Part shown: positions 40,979 through 50,912 of the stretch, one piece after another
How positions within the stretch are numbered: position 1 is the first letter of the stretch
Layout of the letters: every line of letters starts with the position of its first letter
Assembly (NCBI GenBank): GCA_016707705.1
Contig: JADJHD010000025.1
Location: 42,484 to 106,483 of the forward strand
Length of the DNA stretch: 64,000 nt
Direction of reading: 5' to 3'
Source of the DNA: Bacteroidales bacterium
GTDB lineage: Bacteria; Bacteroidota; Bacteroidia; Bacteroidales; UBA4417
The notes under the pieces: generated by a model
What the model saw: the letters and a program-made list of their open reading frames with translations, nothing else
Database searches by the model: none
What the model was told of the DNA's origin: nothing
Program-made: the position numbers and the translations under genes

Positions 40979-43900
40979 TTGGCTTCAAATAAAATCGAAC
41001 GGATCAACTTCGGTACTACGCAGATTCAGGCGGAATATCCCGATTTCCTCGAAATTCAGATCAAGTCATTCCAGGATTTTTTCCAGTTGGAAACTAATCC
41101 TGACAATCGTATTAATGAAGGACTGTTCAAGGTTTTCGCCGAGAACTTCCCCATTACGGATGCCAGGAATAATTTCGTTCTGGAGTTTCTGGATTACTAT
41201 ATTGACCCCCCCAGGTATACCATCGAGGAATGCCTTGAGAGAGGGCTGACCTACAGCGTTCCGCTAAAGGCCAAATTAAAACTTTACTGCACCGACCCGG
41301 AGCATGAGGATTTTGAAACCATCATCCAGGATGTATATCTTGGAATGATCCCCTACATGACTCCTAAAGGTACATTTGCTATCAACGGCGCAGAAAGAGT
41401 GGTTGTTTCTCAGTTGCACCGCTCACCCGGTGTATTCTTCGGAACCAGCTACCATACAAACGGGCAGCAGCTCTATTCCGCAAGGATTATCCCATTCAAG
41501 GGATCCTGGATGGAGTTCACCACGGATATCAATAACGTGATGTATGCCTACATCGACCGGAAAAAGAAATTACCTGTCACAACCTTGCTGCGTGCCATCG
41601 GTTACGAAAGCGATAAGGATATCCTCGAGATATTTGACCTCGCCGAAGAAATCAAGGTTAGCAAGGCCGGACTCAAGAAATATATTGGTCGCCGCCTCGC
41701 AGCCAGGGTTCTTAAATCCTGGATCAAAGATTTCGGTGATGAAGATACAGGTGAAGTTGTCTCCATTGAACGTACCGAGGTTATCATTGACCGCGAAACC
41801 GTTCTGGAATCCAATCATGTTGACATGATCGTGGATTCAGGTGCCAAGTCCATCCTTCTGCATCGCGAAGATGTCAACTCCCAGGAGTTTGCCATTATCT
41901 TCAATACCCTGCAGAAAGATACCGCCAACAACGAAAAGGAAGCTGTGGAGTACATCTACCGCCAGCTTCGTAACGCTGAACCACCTGATGAGGAAACTGC
42001 CAGGGGTATTATCGAGAAGCTCTTCTTCTCCGATAAGCGCTACGATCTCGGTGATGTTGGACGCTACAGGATCAATAAGAAACTGAATCTCGACATTGAT
42101 CTTGAAACCCGCGTTCTTACCAAGGAAGATATCATCTCAATTATCAAGTACCTGATTGGACTTATCAATTCCCGTACTGAAGTTGACGATATCGACCACC
42201 TTAGCAACCGTCGTGTCCGTACCGTTGGAGAACAGCTGTACAATCAGTTCGGCGTTGGTCTTGCCCGTATGGCCCGTACCATCCGCGAACGCATGAATGT
42301 GCGCGACAACGAAGTATTTACCCCGATGGACCTGATCAACGCAAAGACTTTGTCAAGCGTTATCAATTCATTCTTCGGAACCAATCAGCTTTCACAGTTC
42401 ATGGATCAAACCAACCCGCTGAGTGAAATCACCCACAAGCGCAGGGTTTCCGCTCTCGGACCAGGAGGTCTCTCCAGGGAAAGGGCAGGTTTTGAGGTTC
42501 GTGACGTTCACTACACCCACTACGGTCGTTTGTGTACCATTGAAACACCTGAAGGACCGAACATCGGTTTGATCTCCTCCCTCTGCGTTTATGCAAAGAT
42601 CAATAAGCTTGGCTTTATCGAAACGCCATACAAACGCGTTATCGAAGGTAAGGTTGAGCTTAACGATACCATTTACCTGAGTGCTGAAGAGGAAGAAAAC
42701 AAGATTATTGCTCAGGCAACCACTGACATTGAAAAGGATGGTATGATGGTTTCGGAACGCGTTAAAGTGCGTTACCTTGCCGATTACCCACTTATCGAGC
42801 GTGAAAAGGTTGACCTTATCGATATCGCTCCCAATCAGATTGCATCCATAGCTGCATCACTTATCCCGTTCCTTGAGCATGACGACGCGAACCGCGCCCT
42901 CATGGGATCGAACATGATGCGTCAGGCCGTTCCCCTTCTCAATCCGGAAGCTCCTATCGTTGGAACCGGTCTTGAAGGTAAGGTGGCTCAGGATTCAAGA
43001 GCTCTTATCAATGCCGAAGGTGATGGTATGGTTGAGTATGTAGATGCTACCCAGATCGTTATCCGCTATGCAAGGCTTGATGAAGAACGCCTGGTTAGCT
43101 TCGACGATGATGTGAAAGTATACAGCCTTACCAAATTCTCACGTACCAACCAGAATACCTGTATCAACCTGCGTCCTATTGTTCGCAAGGGTGACAAGGT
43201 TAAAAAGGGCCAGGTGCTTTGTGAAGGATATGCAACCCGTGGCGGAGAGCTTGCTCTTGGCCGTAACCTGATGGTGGCATTCATGCCATGGAAGGGTTAC
43301 AACTTTGAGGATGCTATCGTTATTTCAGAGAAAGTTGTTAAGGAAGATATCTTTACCTCCCTGCACATTGAAGAATTCACTCTTGAAGTTCGTGATACCA
43401 AGCGTGGTGTTGAGGAACTCACCAATGATATTCCAAATGTCAGTCAGGAAGCCACAAAGGACCTCGACGAGAACGGTTTGATCCGTATCGGTGCCGAAGT
43501 TAATGAAGGTGATATCCTGATTGGAAAAATCACTCCCAAGGGAGAAAGTGATCCTACTCCTGAAGAAAAACTGCTGCGCGCCATTTTCGGCGACAAGGCA
43601 GGTGATGTTAAGGATGCATCTCTCAAGGCACCTCCTTCAATGAAGGGTGTGGTTGTTGACAAGCGTCTCTTCTCACGTGTTATCAAGGATAAGAAGCTCA
43701 AAGCCAAGGAAAAGGATATCGTTAAGGATCTTGACGAAGAATTTGGAAAGAGCACAAACGAGTTGAAACAGAAACTCGTTGATAAACTCACAGTACTTGT
43801 AAGTGGAAAGACCTCACAGGGTGTTTACAATAACTTCAAGAATGAGGTTGTGCCCAAAAAGGTGAAGTTCACACAGAAAATGCTGCTTGGACTGGATTAC

Positions 43901-44782
43901 AATAGCATCAATCCTAACAAGTGGACCACCGACAAGGATGTGAATGACCTGATCAAATCATTGATCAACAACTTTATCATTAAGTACAAGGAGTTGCTTG
44001 GCGTATACAACCGCAAGAAATTTGTTGCAACCGTTGGTGATGAACTCCCCAATGGCATTGTGCAGATGGCAAAGGTATATGTAGCCAAGAAACGCAAGCT
44101 CAAGGTGGGTGACAAGATGGCCGGTCGCCACGGAAACAAGGGTATTGTAGCCCGTATTGTCCGTGAGGAAGATATGCCGTTCCTGCCTGATGGCACGCCT
44201 GTCGACATTGTACTGAATCCTCTTGGTGTACCTTCACGTATGAACCTTGGCCAGATTTTCGAGACTGTTCTCGGCTGGGCAGGAGCTAACCTGGGAATGC
44301 AGTTTGCAACCCCGATCTTCGACGGTGCAGATATTGAACAGATCAACCAGCTGATGGACAAGGCAGGTTTGCCTCACAATGGCAGGGTATTCCTCTGTGA
44401 TGGTGGTACAGGCGAACAATTTGACCAGCCAGCTACCGTTGGTTACATCTATATGCTGAAGCTTCACCATATGGTGGACGACAAGATGCATGCCCGTTCA
44501 ATTGGACCTTACTCGCTGATTACTCAGCAGCCTCTCGGTGGTAAGGCACAATTTGGTGGACAGCGCTTTGGGGAAATGGAAGTTTGGGCACTGGAAGCTT
44601 TCGGTGCAGCAAATATCCTGCAGGAAATCCTGACGGTTAAATCCGATGATGTTGTAGGCCGTGCCAAGGCTTACGAAGCCATCGTGAAGGGCGAAAATAT
44701 GCCTACACCGGGAATTCCTGAATCATTCAATGTGCTTGTGCACGAATTAAGAGGCCTCGGACTTAACGTAAGTTTTGAATAA
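40979..44782 (+). CDS. rpoB: RNA polymerase beta subunit
   Basis: The beta subunit is complete at 1267 residues. The rifampicin pocket reads GTNQLSQFMDQTNPLSEITHKRR near 465-488, with the Asp, His and Ser (VSALGPGG) of sensitive enzymes, so no classic resistance change is seen. The C-terminal parts GDKMAGRHGNKGIVARI and GGKAQFGGQRFGEMEVWALEA are intact. Only TTG at 40979-40981 can start it: an in-frame stop lies at 40958-40960 and no ATG or GTG falls between. It is the catalytic-core partner of rpoC, which follows after 112 bases. Confidence 0.99.
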   Translation: MASNKIERINFGTTQIQAEYPDFLEIQIKSFQDFFQLETNPDNRINEGLFKVFAENFPITDARNNFVLEFLDYYIDPPRYTIEECLERGLTYSVPLKAKLKLYCTDPEHEDFETIIQDVYLGMIPYMTPKGTFAINGAERVVVSQLHRSPGVFFGTSYHTNGQQLYSARIIPFKGSWMEFTTDINNVMYAYIDRKKKLPVTTLLRAIGYESDKDILEIFDLAEEIKVSKAGLKKYIGRRLAARVLKSWIKDFGDEDTGEVVSIERTEVIIDRETVLESNHVDMIVDSGAKSILLHREDVNSQEFAIIFNTLQKDTANNEKEAVEYIYRQLRNAEPPDEETARGIIEKLFFSDKRYDLGDVGRYRINKKLNLDIDLETRVLTKEDIISIIKYLIGLINSRTEVDDIDHLSNRRVRTVGEQLYNQFGVGLARMARTIRERMNVRDNEVFTPMDLINAKTLSSVINSFFGTNQLSQFMDQTNPLSEITHKRRVSALGPGGLSRERAGFEVRDVHYTHYGRLCTIETPEGPNIGLISSLCVYAKINKLGFIETPYKRVIEGKVELNDTIYLSAEEEENKIIAQATTDIEKDGMMVSERVKVRYLADYPLIEREKVDLIDIAPNQIASIAASLIPFLEHDDANRALMGSNMMRQAVPLLNPEAPIVGTGLEGKVAQDSRALINAEGDGMVEYVDATQIVIRYARLDEERLVSFDDDVKVYSLTKFSRTNQNTCINLRPIVRKGDKVKKGQVLCEGYATRGGELALGRNLMVAFMPWKGYNFEDAIVISEKVVKEDIFTSLHIEEFTLEVRDTKRGVEELTNDIPNVSQEATKDLDENGLIRIGAEVNEGDILIGKITPKGESDPTPEEKLLRAIFGDKAGDVKDASLKAPPSMKGVVVDKRLFSRVIKDKKLKAKEKDIVKDLDEEFGKSTNELKQKLVDKLTVLVSGKTSQGVYNNFKNEVVPKKVKFTQKMLLGLDYNSINPNKWTTDKDVNDLIKSLINNFIIKYKELLGVYNRKKFVATVGDELPNGIVQMAKVYVAKKRKLKVGDKMAGRHGNKGIVARIVREEDMPFLPDGTPVDIVLNPLGVPSRMNLGQIFETVLGWAGANLGMQFATPIFDGADIEQINQLMDKAGLPHNGRVFLCDGGTGEQFDQPATVGYIYMLKLHHMVDDKMHARSIGPYSLITQQPLGGKAQFGGQRFGEMEVWALEAFGAANILQEILTVKSDDVVGRAKAYEAIVKGENMPTPGIPESFNVLVHELRGLGLNVSFE

Positions 44783-44797
44783 ATATAGCGGAAGGCT

Positions 44798-44827
44798 TGT
44801 ATCTGCCCTGTAAAAAGGGTAGATACA
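44798..44827 (+). other. 12-bp hairpin between rpoB and rpoC
   Basis: TGTATCTGCCCT and AGGGTAGATACA pair along 12 positions (one G-U) around a six-base loop. No U tract follows, so RNA processing or mRNA stability is more likely than termination. The hairpin ends 67 bases before the rpoC start. Confidence 0.6.
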
Positions 44828-44894
44828 GCTTGTCGCAAATTATTCATTACGAGGCATTCAACAATTAATCAATAAGTAAATCCTTTCTTGATAT

Positions 44895-47800
44895 ATGGCT
44901 TTCAGAAAAGAAAACACTGCCAGCAGTAATTTCTCCAAGATCAGGATCAGCCTTGCATCACCGGAATCCATTCTGGAACGTTCGAGTGGTGAAGTGCTCA
45001 AGCCCGAAACCATCAATTACAGAACCTATAAGCCGGAACGCGATGGTCTGTTCTGCGAGCGCATTTTTGGTCCCGTAAAGGACTGGGAATGTCATTGCGG
45101 AAAGTACAAGCGTATCCGTTATAAGGGTATCGTCTGCGACCGATGCGGTGTGGAAGTCACTGAGAAAAAAGTCAGGCGTGAACGCATGGGACACATCCAA
45201 TTGGTTGTTCCTGTTGCCCACATCTGGTATTTCCGTTCACTTCCGAATAAAATCGGTGCATTGCTTGGACTTCCTTCCAAGAAACTGGATGCAATCATTT
45301 ATTATGAAAGATATGTGGTTGTTCAGCCAGGTGTTATGGATAGCGAGGGTGTTAAATACCTCGATTTCCTGACAGAAGAAGAATACTTTGATATTCTGGA
45401 TAAACTGCCTAAGGAAAATCAATACCTCGAGGACAGCGATCCGAATAAATTTATTGCCAAAATGGGTGCTGACGCCCTGGCAGATATACTCAACAGGATT
45501 GACCTGGATGCTGTATCCTACGATCTTCGTCACAAGGCTAATACCGAAACATCGCAACAGCGTAAGTCGGAAGCCCTGAAGAGGTTGCAGGTTTTTGAAG
45601 CATTCCGCGATGCCAAGAGCCGTGCCGAGAACAGGCCGGAATGGATGATCGTGAAAGTGGTTCCTGTTATCCCACCCGAACTCAGGCCTTTGGTGCCACT
45701 GGATGGCGGACGTTTCGCCACCTCTGACCTCAATGACCTTTACCGCAGGGTTATTATCCGTAACAATCGTCTGAAAAGACTTATTGAAATCAAGGCTCCT
45801 GACGTTATCATGCGTAATGAAAAACGTATGCTTCAGGAAGCTGTTGATTCACTGTTTGATAACTCACGCAAGGCCAGCTCCGTAAAAACGGAATCAAACC
45901 GCGCCCTGAAATCACTCAGCGACAGTCTGAAAGGTAAACAAGGACGTTTCCGTCAGAACTTGCTCGGTAAACGTGTTGACTACTCAGGCCGTTCAGTTAT
46001 TGTTGTTGGTCCGGAACTTAAACTTCACGAATGCGGTTTGCCAAAGGATATGGCAAGCGAGCTTTTCAAGCCATTTATCATCAGGAAAATGCTTGAAAGA
46101 GGTATTGTAAAGACCGTTAAATCAGCAAAGAAGATTGTTGACAGGAAAGACCCTGTTGTATGGGAAATCCTTGAAAATATCCTTAAGGGGCATCCTGTTC
46201 TCCTGAACCGTGCTCCTACACTTCACAGGCTTGGTATCCAGGCTTTCCAGCCTAAACTTATCGAGGGCAAGGCTATTCAGCTCCACCCATTGGTTTGTAC
46301 GGCTTTCAACGCCGACTTCGACGGTGACCAGATGGCAGTTCACGTTCCACTTGGAAATGCAGCTGTTCTGGAAGCCCAGATTCTGATGCTTGCCGCTCAT
46401 AACATTCTTAACCCTGCAAACGGTGCACCTATTACCGTTCCTTCACAGGACATGGTATTGGGCCTTTACTACATTACAAAGGGCCGCAAAACAGAAGGGG
46501 ACTTCATTGTAAAAGGTGAAGGAATGAATTTCTACTCTGCAGAGGAAGTAATCATTGCTTTCAATGAAAAAAGAGTTAATCTGCATGCCCATATTAAGGT
46601 AAGGGTACCTGTAGAAGAAAACGGAGAATTTGTAGAAAGGACTATTGAGACTACAGTTGGACGCGTTCTGTTCAATCAGGTAGTTCCAAAGGAATACGGT
46701 TTCATTAATCAGCTGCTCACCAAGAAATCCCTCAGGGATATCATCGGTGACATCCTGAAGAAAACCGGTACTGCCAAAACTTCAGCTTTCCTTGATGATA
46801 TCAAGAATATGGGCTACCAGATGGCTTTCAGGGGCGGACTTTCCTTTAACCTCGGTGATGTAATCGTTCCGAAACTGAAGGAAGAGCTTGTTGAAAAAGC
46901 CAATGGTGAAGTAGAAGAAGTGATGAGCAACTACAACATGGGATTCATCACCAACAACGAACGTTACAACCAGATTATTGATATCTGGACCCATACCAAC
47001 TCCAACCTTACCCGCAAGGTAATGGATGACCTTTCCAAGGACAAGCAGGGATTCAACCCGGTATATATGATGCTGGATTCAGGAGCCCGTGGTTCTAAGG
47101 AACAGATTCGCCAGCTTTCAGGTATGCGTGGTCTTATGGCCAAACCACAGAAGTCAGGAGCTACAGGAGGTGAAATTATCGAGAACCCGATTCTTTCCAA
47201 CTTTAAGGAAGGTCTTTCGGTTCTTGAGTACTTTATCTCAACTCACGGTGCCCGTAAGGGTCTTGCCGATACTGCTCTCAAGACTGCTGACGCCGGTTAC
47301 CTTACCCGTCGTTTGGTGGATGTTGCTCAGGATGTTATTATTTCGGAAGAAGACTGCGGAACATTGCGCGGACTGATGACCACTGCCCTCAAGAAAAATG
47401 AGGAATTGGTTGAATCACTCTACGACCGTATTCTTGGACGTGTTTCCCTGCATGATATTTATCATCCACAGACTGGTGAATTGATTGCTGCTGCCGGATT
47501 TGAGCTTACTGAAGAAGTTTGTCAGAAGATTGAAGAATCACCTGTTGAAGCAGTTGAAATTCGTTCAGTACTTACCTGTGAATCCAAGCAGGGTGTGTGC
47601 GCCAAGTGTTACGGACGTAACCTTGCAACAGGCCGACTGGTTCAAAAGGGAGAGGCTGTAGGAGTAATCGCAGCACAGTCAATCGGTGAGCCAGGAACAC
47701 AGCTTACACTTCGTACATTCCACGTTGGAGGGGTTGCCGGTGCAAACATTGCATCCTCATCACGCATTATTGCCAAGTACGAAGGTATGATTGAGATTGA

Positions 47801-49178
47801 TGAGCTTCGTTCTGTAACCTATACCAATGAAGATGGTAAGTCCTACGATATTGTTCTCGGCCGTTCAGCGGAAATGAGGATTATCGACAGGAATACCAAT
47901 ATCGTTCTTGCTTCCGGTCATATTCCATACGGAGCCAATCTGTATCTTAGGAATGGTGAAGATGTAAAGAAGAACGACCTGATTACTGAATGGGATCCAT
48001 ACAATGCGGTTATCCTTTCAGAAGTTACCGGTAGGATTGCATTTGAAAATATCATTGAAGGGGTAACCTTCAAGGTGGAAGCAGATGAGCAGACCGGTTA
48101 TCAGGATAAGGTTATCATTGAATCACGCGTTAAGACCAAGAATCCTGTTATCAAGATCATCTCAGAGGCAGGTGAGGAATTAAGGAACTATGATATTCCT
48201 GTAGGATCGCATCTCCAGATTGAAGACGGAGGAAGCATCCGTGCCGGTGAAGTACTTGTTAAGATTCCTCGCGCTGTTGGTAAGACTGGTGATATCACCG
48301 GAGGTTTGCCAAGGGTAACCGAGTTATTCGAAGCACGTAATCCATCCGATCCTGCAATCGTAGCTGAAATTGATGGTGTTGTTTCCTTCGGCAAGAAGCT
48401 GAAACGTGGTAACCGTGAGGTTATTATCACCACCAAGACTGGTGAAGAACGCAGTTATCTCATTCCAACCACCAAGCAGATCCTTGCACAGGAGAATGAC
48501 TATGTAAGGGCTGGTACTCCTCTTTCCGACGGTGCTGTAACTCCTGCCGACATCCTTGCTATCAAGGGACCAATGAAGGTACAGGAATACATCGTTAATG
48601 AAATTCAGGAAGTTTACCGTCTGCAGGGTGTAAAGATCAACGACAAGCACTTTGAGGTAATCGTCAGGCAGATGATGCGCAAGGTTGATGTTGTAGATCC
48701 CGGAGATACCAAGTTCCTTGAAGGCGAATTGGTTAACAAGACCGATTTTAATGATGAGAACGACTGGATCTTTGGCAAGAAGGTAGTTGTTGATCCGGGT
48801 GACAGTGGAAACATGAAGCCAGGACAGATAATAACTGCCAGAAAGCTCAGGGATGAGAACTCATTGCTGAAACGTCGCGATAAGAGACTGGTTGAAGCCA
48901 GGGATGCCAAGCCGGCTACCGCAAAACAGGTGCTTCAGGGTATTACCCGTGCATCATTGCAGGTAAGAAGCTGGATTTCCGCTGCATCATTCCAGGAAAC
49001 TACAAAGGTTCTGACACAGGCTTCCATCCAGGCCAAGAGCGATGAACTGCTCGGACTGAAGGAGAATGTAATTGTCGGTCACCTGATTCCTGCCGGTACA
49101 GGTTTACGTGAGTACGAACATTTGATTGTTGGTTCACGTGAAGAGTACGCAAGAATGCTCGCTTCAAAAGCAGAATAA
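44895..49178 (+). CDS. rpoC: RNA polymerase beta' subunit
   Basis: The beta' subunit is complete at 1427 residues. The N-terminal zinc ribbon is CHCGKYKRIRYKGIVCDRCG near 66-86. The catalytic loop NADFDGDQMAVH near 468-479 carries the three Mg-binding Asp. The bridge helix and trigger loop region (MRGLMAKPQKSGATGGEIIENPI onwards) and the second zinc site (CESKQGVCAKCYGRNL near 894) are present. The C-terminus has the usual Bacteroidetes extension with KPGQIITARKLRDEN. A strong terminator follows. Confidence 0.99.
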   Translation: MAFRKENTASSNFSKIRISLASPESILERSSGEVLKPETINYRTYKPERDGLFCERIFGPVKDWECHCGKYKRIRYKGIVCDRCGVEVTEKKVRRERMGHIQLVVPVAHIWYFRSLPNKIGALLGLPSKKLDAIIYYERYVVVQPGVMDSEGVKYLDFLTEEEYFDILDKLPKENQYLEDSDPNKFIAKMGADALADILNRIDLDAVSYDLRHKANTETSQQRKSEALKRLQVFEAFRDAKSRAENRPEWMIVKVVPVIPPELRPLVPLDGGRFATSDLNDLYRRVIIRNNRLKRLIEIKAPDVIMRNEKRMLQEAVDSLFDNSRKASSVKTESNRALKSLSDSLKGKQGRFRQNLLGKRVDYSGRSVIVVGPELKLHECGLPKDMASELFKPFIIRKMLERGIVKTVKSAKKIVDRKDPVVWEILENILKGHPVLLNRAPTLHRLGIQAFQPKLIEGKAIQLHPLVCTAFNADFDGDQMAVHVPLGNAAVLEAQILMLAAHNILNPANGAPITVPSQDMVLGLYYITKGRKTEGDFIVKGEGMNFYSAEEVIIAFNEKRVNLHAHIKVRVPVEENGEFVERTIETTVGRVLFNQVVPKEYGFINQLLTKKSLRDIIGDILKKTGTAKTSAFLDDIKNMGYQMAFRGGLSFNLGDVIVPKLKEELVEKANGEVEEVMSNYNMGFITNNERYNQIIDIWTHTNSNLTRKVMDDLSKDKQGFNPVYMMLDSGARGSKEQIRQLSGMRGLMAKPQKSGATGGEIIENPILSNFKEGLSVLEYFISTHGARKGLADTALKTADAGYLTRRLVDVAQDVIISEEDCGTLRGLMTTALKKNEELVESLYDRILGRVSLHDIYHPQTGELIAAAGFELTEEVCQKIEESPVEAVEIRSVLTCESKQGVCAKCYGRNLATGRLVQKGEAVGVIAAQSIGEPGTQLTLRTFHVGGVAGANIASSSRIIAKYEGMIEIDELRSVTYTNEDGKSYDIVLGRSAEMRIIDRNTNIVLASGHIPYGANLYLRNGEDVKKNDLITEWDPYNAVILSEVTGRIAFENIIEGVTFKVEADEQTGYQDKVIIESRVKTKNPVIKIISEAGEELRNYDIPVGSHLQIEDGGSIRAGEVLVKIPRAVGKTGDITGGLPRVTELFEARNPSDPAIVAEIDGVVSFGKKLKRGNREVIITTKTGEERSYLIPTTKQILAQENDYVRAGTPLSDGAVTPADILAIKGPMKVQEYIVNEIQEVYRLQGVKINDKHFEVIVRQMMRKVDVVDPGDTKFLEGELVNKTDFNDENDWIFGKKVVVDPGDSGNMKPGQIITARKLRDENSLLKRRDKRLVEARDAKPATAKQVLQGITRASLQVRSWISAASFQETTKVLTQASIQAKSDELLGLKENVIVGHLIPAGTGLREYEHLIVGSREEYARMLASKAE

Positions 49179-49198
49179 GCTTTAAAATGTAAACATAC

Positions 49199-49254
49199 AG
49201 GCTTATGAAGGATAAGGCTCACAATTGTGAAGCTTACTTTCATAAGCCTTTTTT
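49199..49254 (+). terminator. Terminator of the rpoBC transcript
   Basis: AGGCTTATG (49199-49207) pairs with CATAAGCCT (49241-49249), with an inner TCACAATTGTGA palindrome, and TTTTTT follows. It closes the rpl-rpo operon. Confidence 0.85.
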
Positions 49255-49277
49255 CTTTAACTGTAATTCCATTTATC

Positions 49278-49589
49278 ATGAATGATCCAAAGAACCAGAA
49301 CCAGATCAATATTGAACTGAGTGATGAAATGGCTGAAGGCGTTTATTCCAACCTTGCTGTTATTACACATTCAAGCACTGAATTTGTGGTGGACTTCATT
49401 AAAATGATGCCGGGAGTACCCAAGGCTAAGGTTAAATCCCGCATCATTCTTACACCTCAGCATGCAAAGAGATTGTATCGTGCTTTGAAGGACAATATCA
49501 CAAAGTATGAAGCAGCTCATGGACCTATAAAGGAATCGGAGGGTGGCGATATGCCATTCCAACTGAGCGGTCCTGTAGGACAAGCATAA
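49278..49589 (+). CDS. DUF3467-family protein
   Basis: A 103-residue protein beginning MNDPKNQNQINIELSDEMAEGVYSNLAVITHSSTEFVVDF. The remainder, MMPGVPKAKVKSRIILTPQHAKRLYRALKDNI, is typical of DUF3467, a small conserved bacterial family of unknown function that often follows rpoC in Bacteroidetes. I start at ATG 49278; the frame extends back to 49227, but that part overlaps the rpoC terminator. It ends in its own terminator. Confidence 0.9.
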   Translation: MNDPKNQNQINIELSDEMAEGVYSNLAVITHSSTEFVVDFIKMMPGVPKAKVKSRIILTPQHAKRLYRALKDNITKYEAAHGPIKESEGGDMPFQLSGPVGQA

Positions 49590-49617
49590 AAAAAAGCAGC
49601 CTCAGGCTGCTTTTTTT
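49588..49617. terminator. Bidirectional terminator
   Basis: GCAGCC/GGCTGC with a three-base loop lies between an A run and seven T, so it works on both strands, ending the DUF3467 gene and the convergent cytochrome gene. Confidence 0.9.
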
Positions 49618-49637
49618 ATGCTTAATCTTTTTCTTGC

Positions 49638-49925
49638 CTAGTAATTGACAACATATTTATATACCAGGTCAACCTGAGCTTTGTCAAGCTTCGCTTGTGG
49701 CCCCATTTTTTCGAGAATCTTTGTCCATTGTTGTGAACTGAACGACTTAGGATTCGGAAGTTTGTGGCAGGCACCGCATTTGTCACCATAAAGTTTGTGC
49801 CCTTGCTTTAGCTCTTCAAGTGAAGCAGTTTGACGTTTGTTAACGTTGGCATCAGAAGGAACATAAATCTGTGTTGTGCAAGCTGCAAAAGCCAGCAGAA
49901 GGATAATTACAATTGTTGGTTTCAT
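49638..49925 (-). CDS. Small lipoprotein cytochrome c
   Basis: A 95-residue protein. The signal (PTIVIILLLAFAAC) ends in a lipobox with Cys16. The single haem-binding site is CGACH near residues 50-54 (CxxCH), and KMGPQAKL near 74 supplies a possible Met axial ligand. It is a one-haem, membrane-anchored electron carrier outside the cytoplasm. It follows a beta-barrel gene by five bases, so the two are one operon. The CcsA-type assembly protein at 30118 could mature it. Confidence 0.88.
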   Translation of the reverse strand: MKPTIVIILLLAFAACTTQIYVPSDANVNKRQTASLEELKQGHKLYGDKCGACHKLPNPKSFSSQQWTKILEKMGPQAKLDKAQVDLVYKYVVNY

Positions 49926-49930
49926 AGGAT

Positions 49931-50770
49931 TTATAGGTTAAAGGAAAACAATAATCTAGCTTCAATTTTCTCGTGTCCATCAAAGATAAGACTGCTTTCG
50001 GCATTTTTATCCTTTTGGTATAAACTTGGCAATTGCGGCATCATCGTAAAATTAATCCAGAATTTCTCAGTTGAGTAGGAGAGGGCCGGACCTATAAAAA
50101 CAGCGGCATACTCAAGATGTTCATCCATTGCGTATTTATTGATGTTCATCAGCTCCACCCCTGCATTCCAATGAGTATTTATATTCCATGCCAGGCCGTA
50201 ATTCAGTCCAAACTCGAATTCAAATTCCTGCAGAATTTCATCAGTTCCAGCTTCAGCCTCCCACTCAGGTTCCATTGTAATGTTTATTGCATGATAGAAC
50301 TTATCATACTGTTTATCAAGGATGAGTTTTGTTTCAAGGGCCATTTCACTTGGGGAAATTTCCAGTTCGGCATAAATTGCCGAGCCAATCTTATTAGCTG
50401 ATGGATCGGATAATTTTAATTTCCACTCATTAGAAAAGCCAAACTCATAATTTGAGCTTAGCATTCTTTCTGATGATTCTCCCGGAACTACTAACCCGGA
50501 AGTTGAAGATGAAAAATTCAGGTAAAAGGATGTTTGCAGTTTGGAGGCGAGTCCCATTTCAAATTCGATCCGGCTCTTTAATCCACGATAGTAGTCATTC
50601 CTGCCGGAATGCAGGGTATTCCAAATCTCTATCTCCCTTTGTCCCTTATTCAGAGTTGAGCTTTGATAAGTGTAGGTAAAAATCCTGTCCTGAGCATTTG
50701 CAGTGTAAGCTGATAGCAGCAGGGTTAACAGTAGTACTGCAGAGTGTCGAAGAGTAATCTTTCTTTTCAT
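49931..50770 (-). CDS. Outer-membrane beta-barrel-like protein, partner of the cytochrome
   Basis: A signal peptide (SAVLLLTLLLSAYTANAQ) ends near residue 27. The mature 250 residues alternate aromatic and charged positions (FTYTYQSSTLNKGQREIEIWN, IEFEMGLASKLQTSFYLNF, EARLLFSFNL) and end in Phe-Asn-Leu, as expected for a small outer-membrane barrel of about 12 strands. A cytochrome c gene follows five bases later, which suggests the pair works in electron transfer or the envelope. TACTTTTG at 50807-50814 may be the -7 box. Confidence 0.75.
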   Translation of the reverse strand: MKRKITLRHSAVLLLTLLLSAYTANAQDRIFTYTYQSSTLNKGQREIEIWNTLHSGRNDYYRGLKSRIEFEMGLASKLQTSFYLNFSSSTSGLVVPGESSERMLSSNYEFGFSNEWKLKLSDPSANKIGSAIYAELEISPSEMALETKLILDKQYDKFYHAINITMEPEWEAEAGTDEILQEFEFEFGLNYGLAWNINTHWNAGVELMNINKYAMDEHLEYAAVFIGPALSYSTEKFWINFTMMPQLPSLYQKDKNAESSLIFDGHEKIEARLLFSFNL

Positions 50771-50824
50771 ATTTATATTTTATAATTGGTGGCACAAATG
50801 ATGTGACAAAAGTATTTGTAATTA

Positions 50825-50866
50825 GACTAAATAAAAATAAACCCCGATGACATTTGTCAACCGGGG
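50825..50866 (-). terminator. Terminator of the metB-hom operon
   Basis: CCCCG/CGGGG with an inner TGAC/GTCA stem (50842-50866) is followed on the minus strand by TTTATTTTTATTT. It lies 47 bases after the hom stop codon. Confidence 0.8.
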
Positions 50867-50912
50867 GATTGAGATTAATAAAGAAATGCAGTACTGAAAT
50901 TATCCGTATTTT

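Noticed and set aside
42370..42460. Rifampicin-resistance substitutions in rpoB
   Set aside because: The Asp, His and Ser positions of the resistance region carry the residues of sensitive enzymes.
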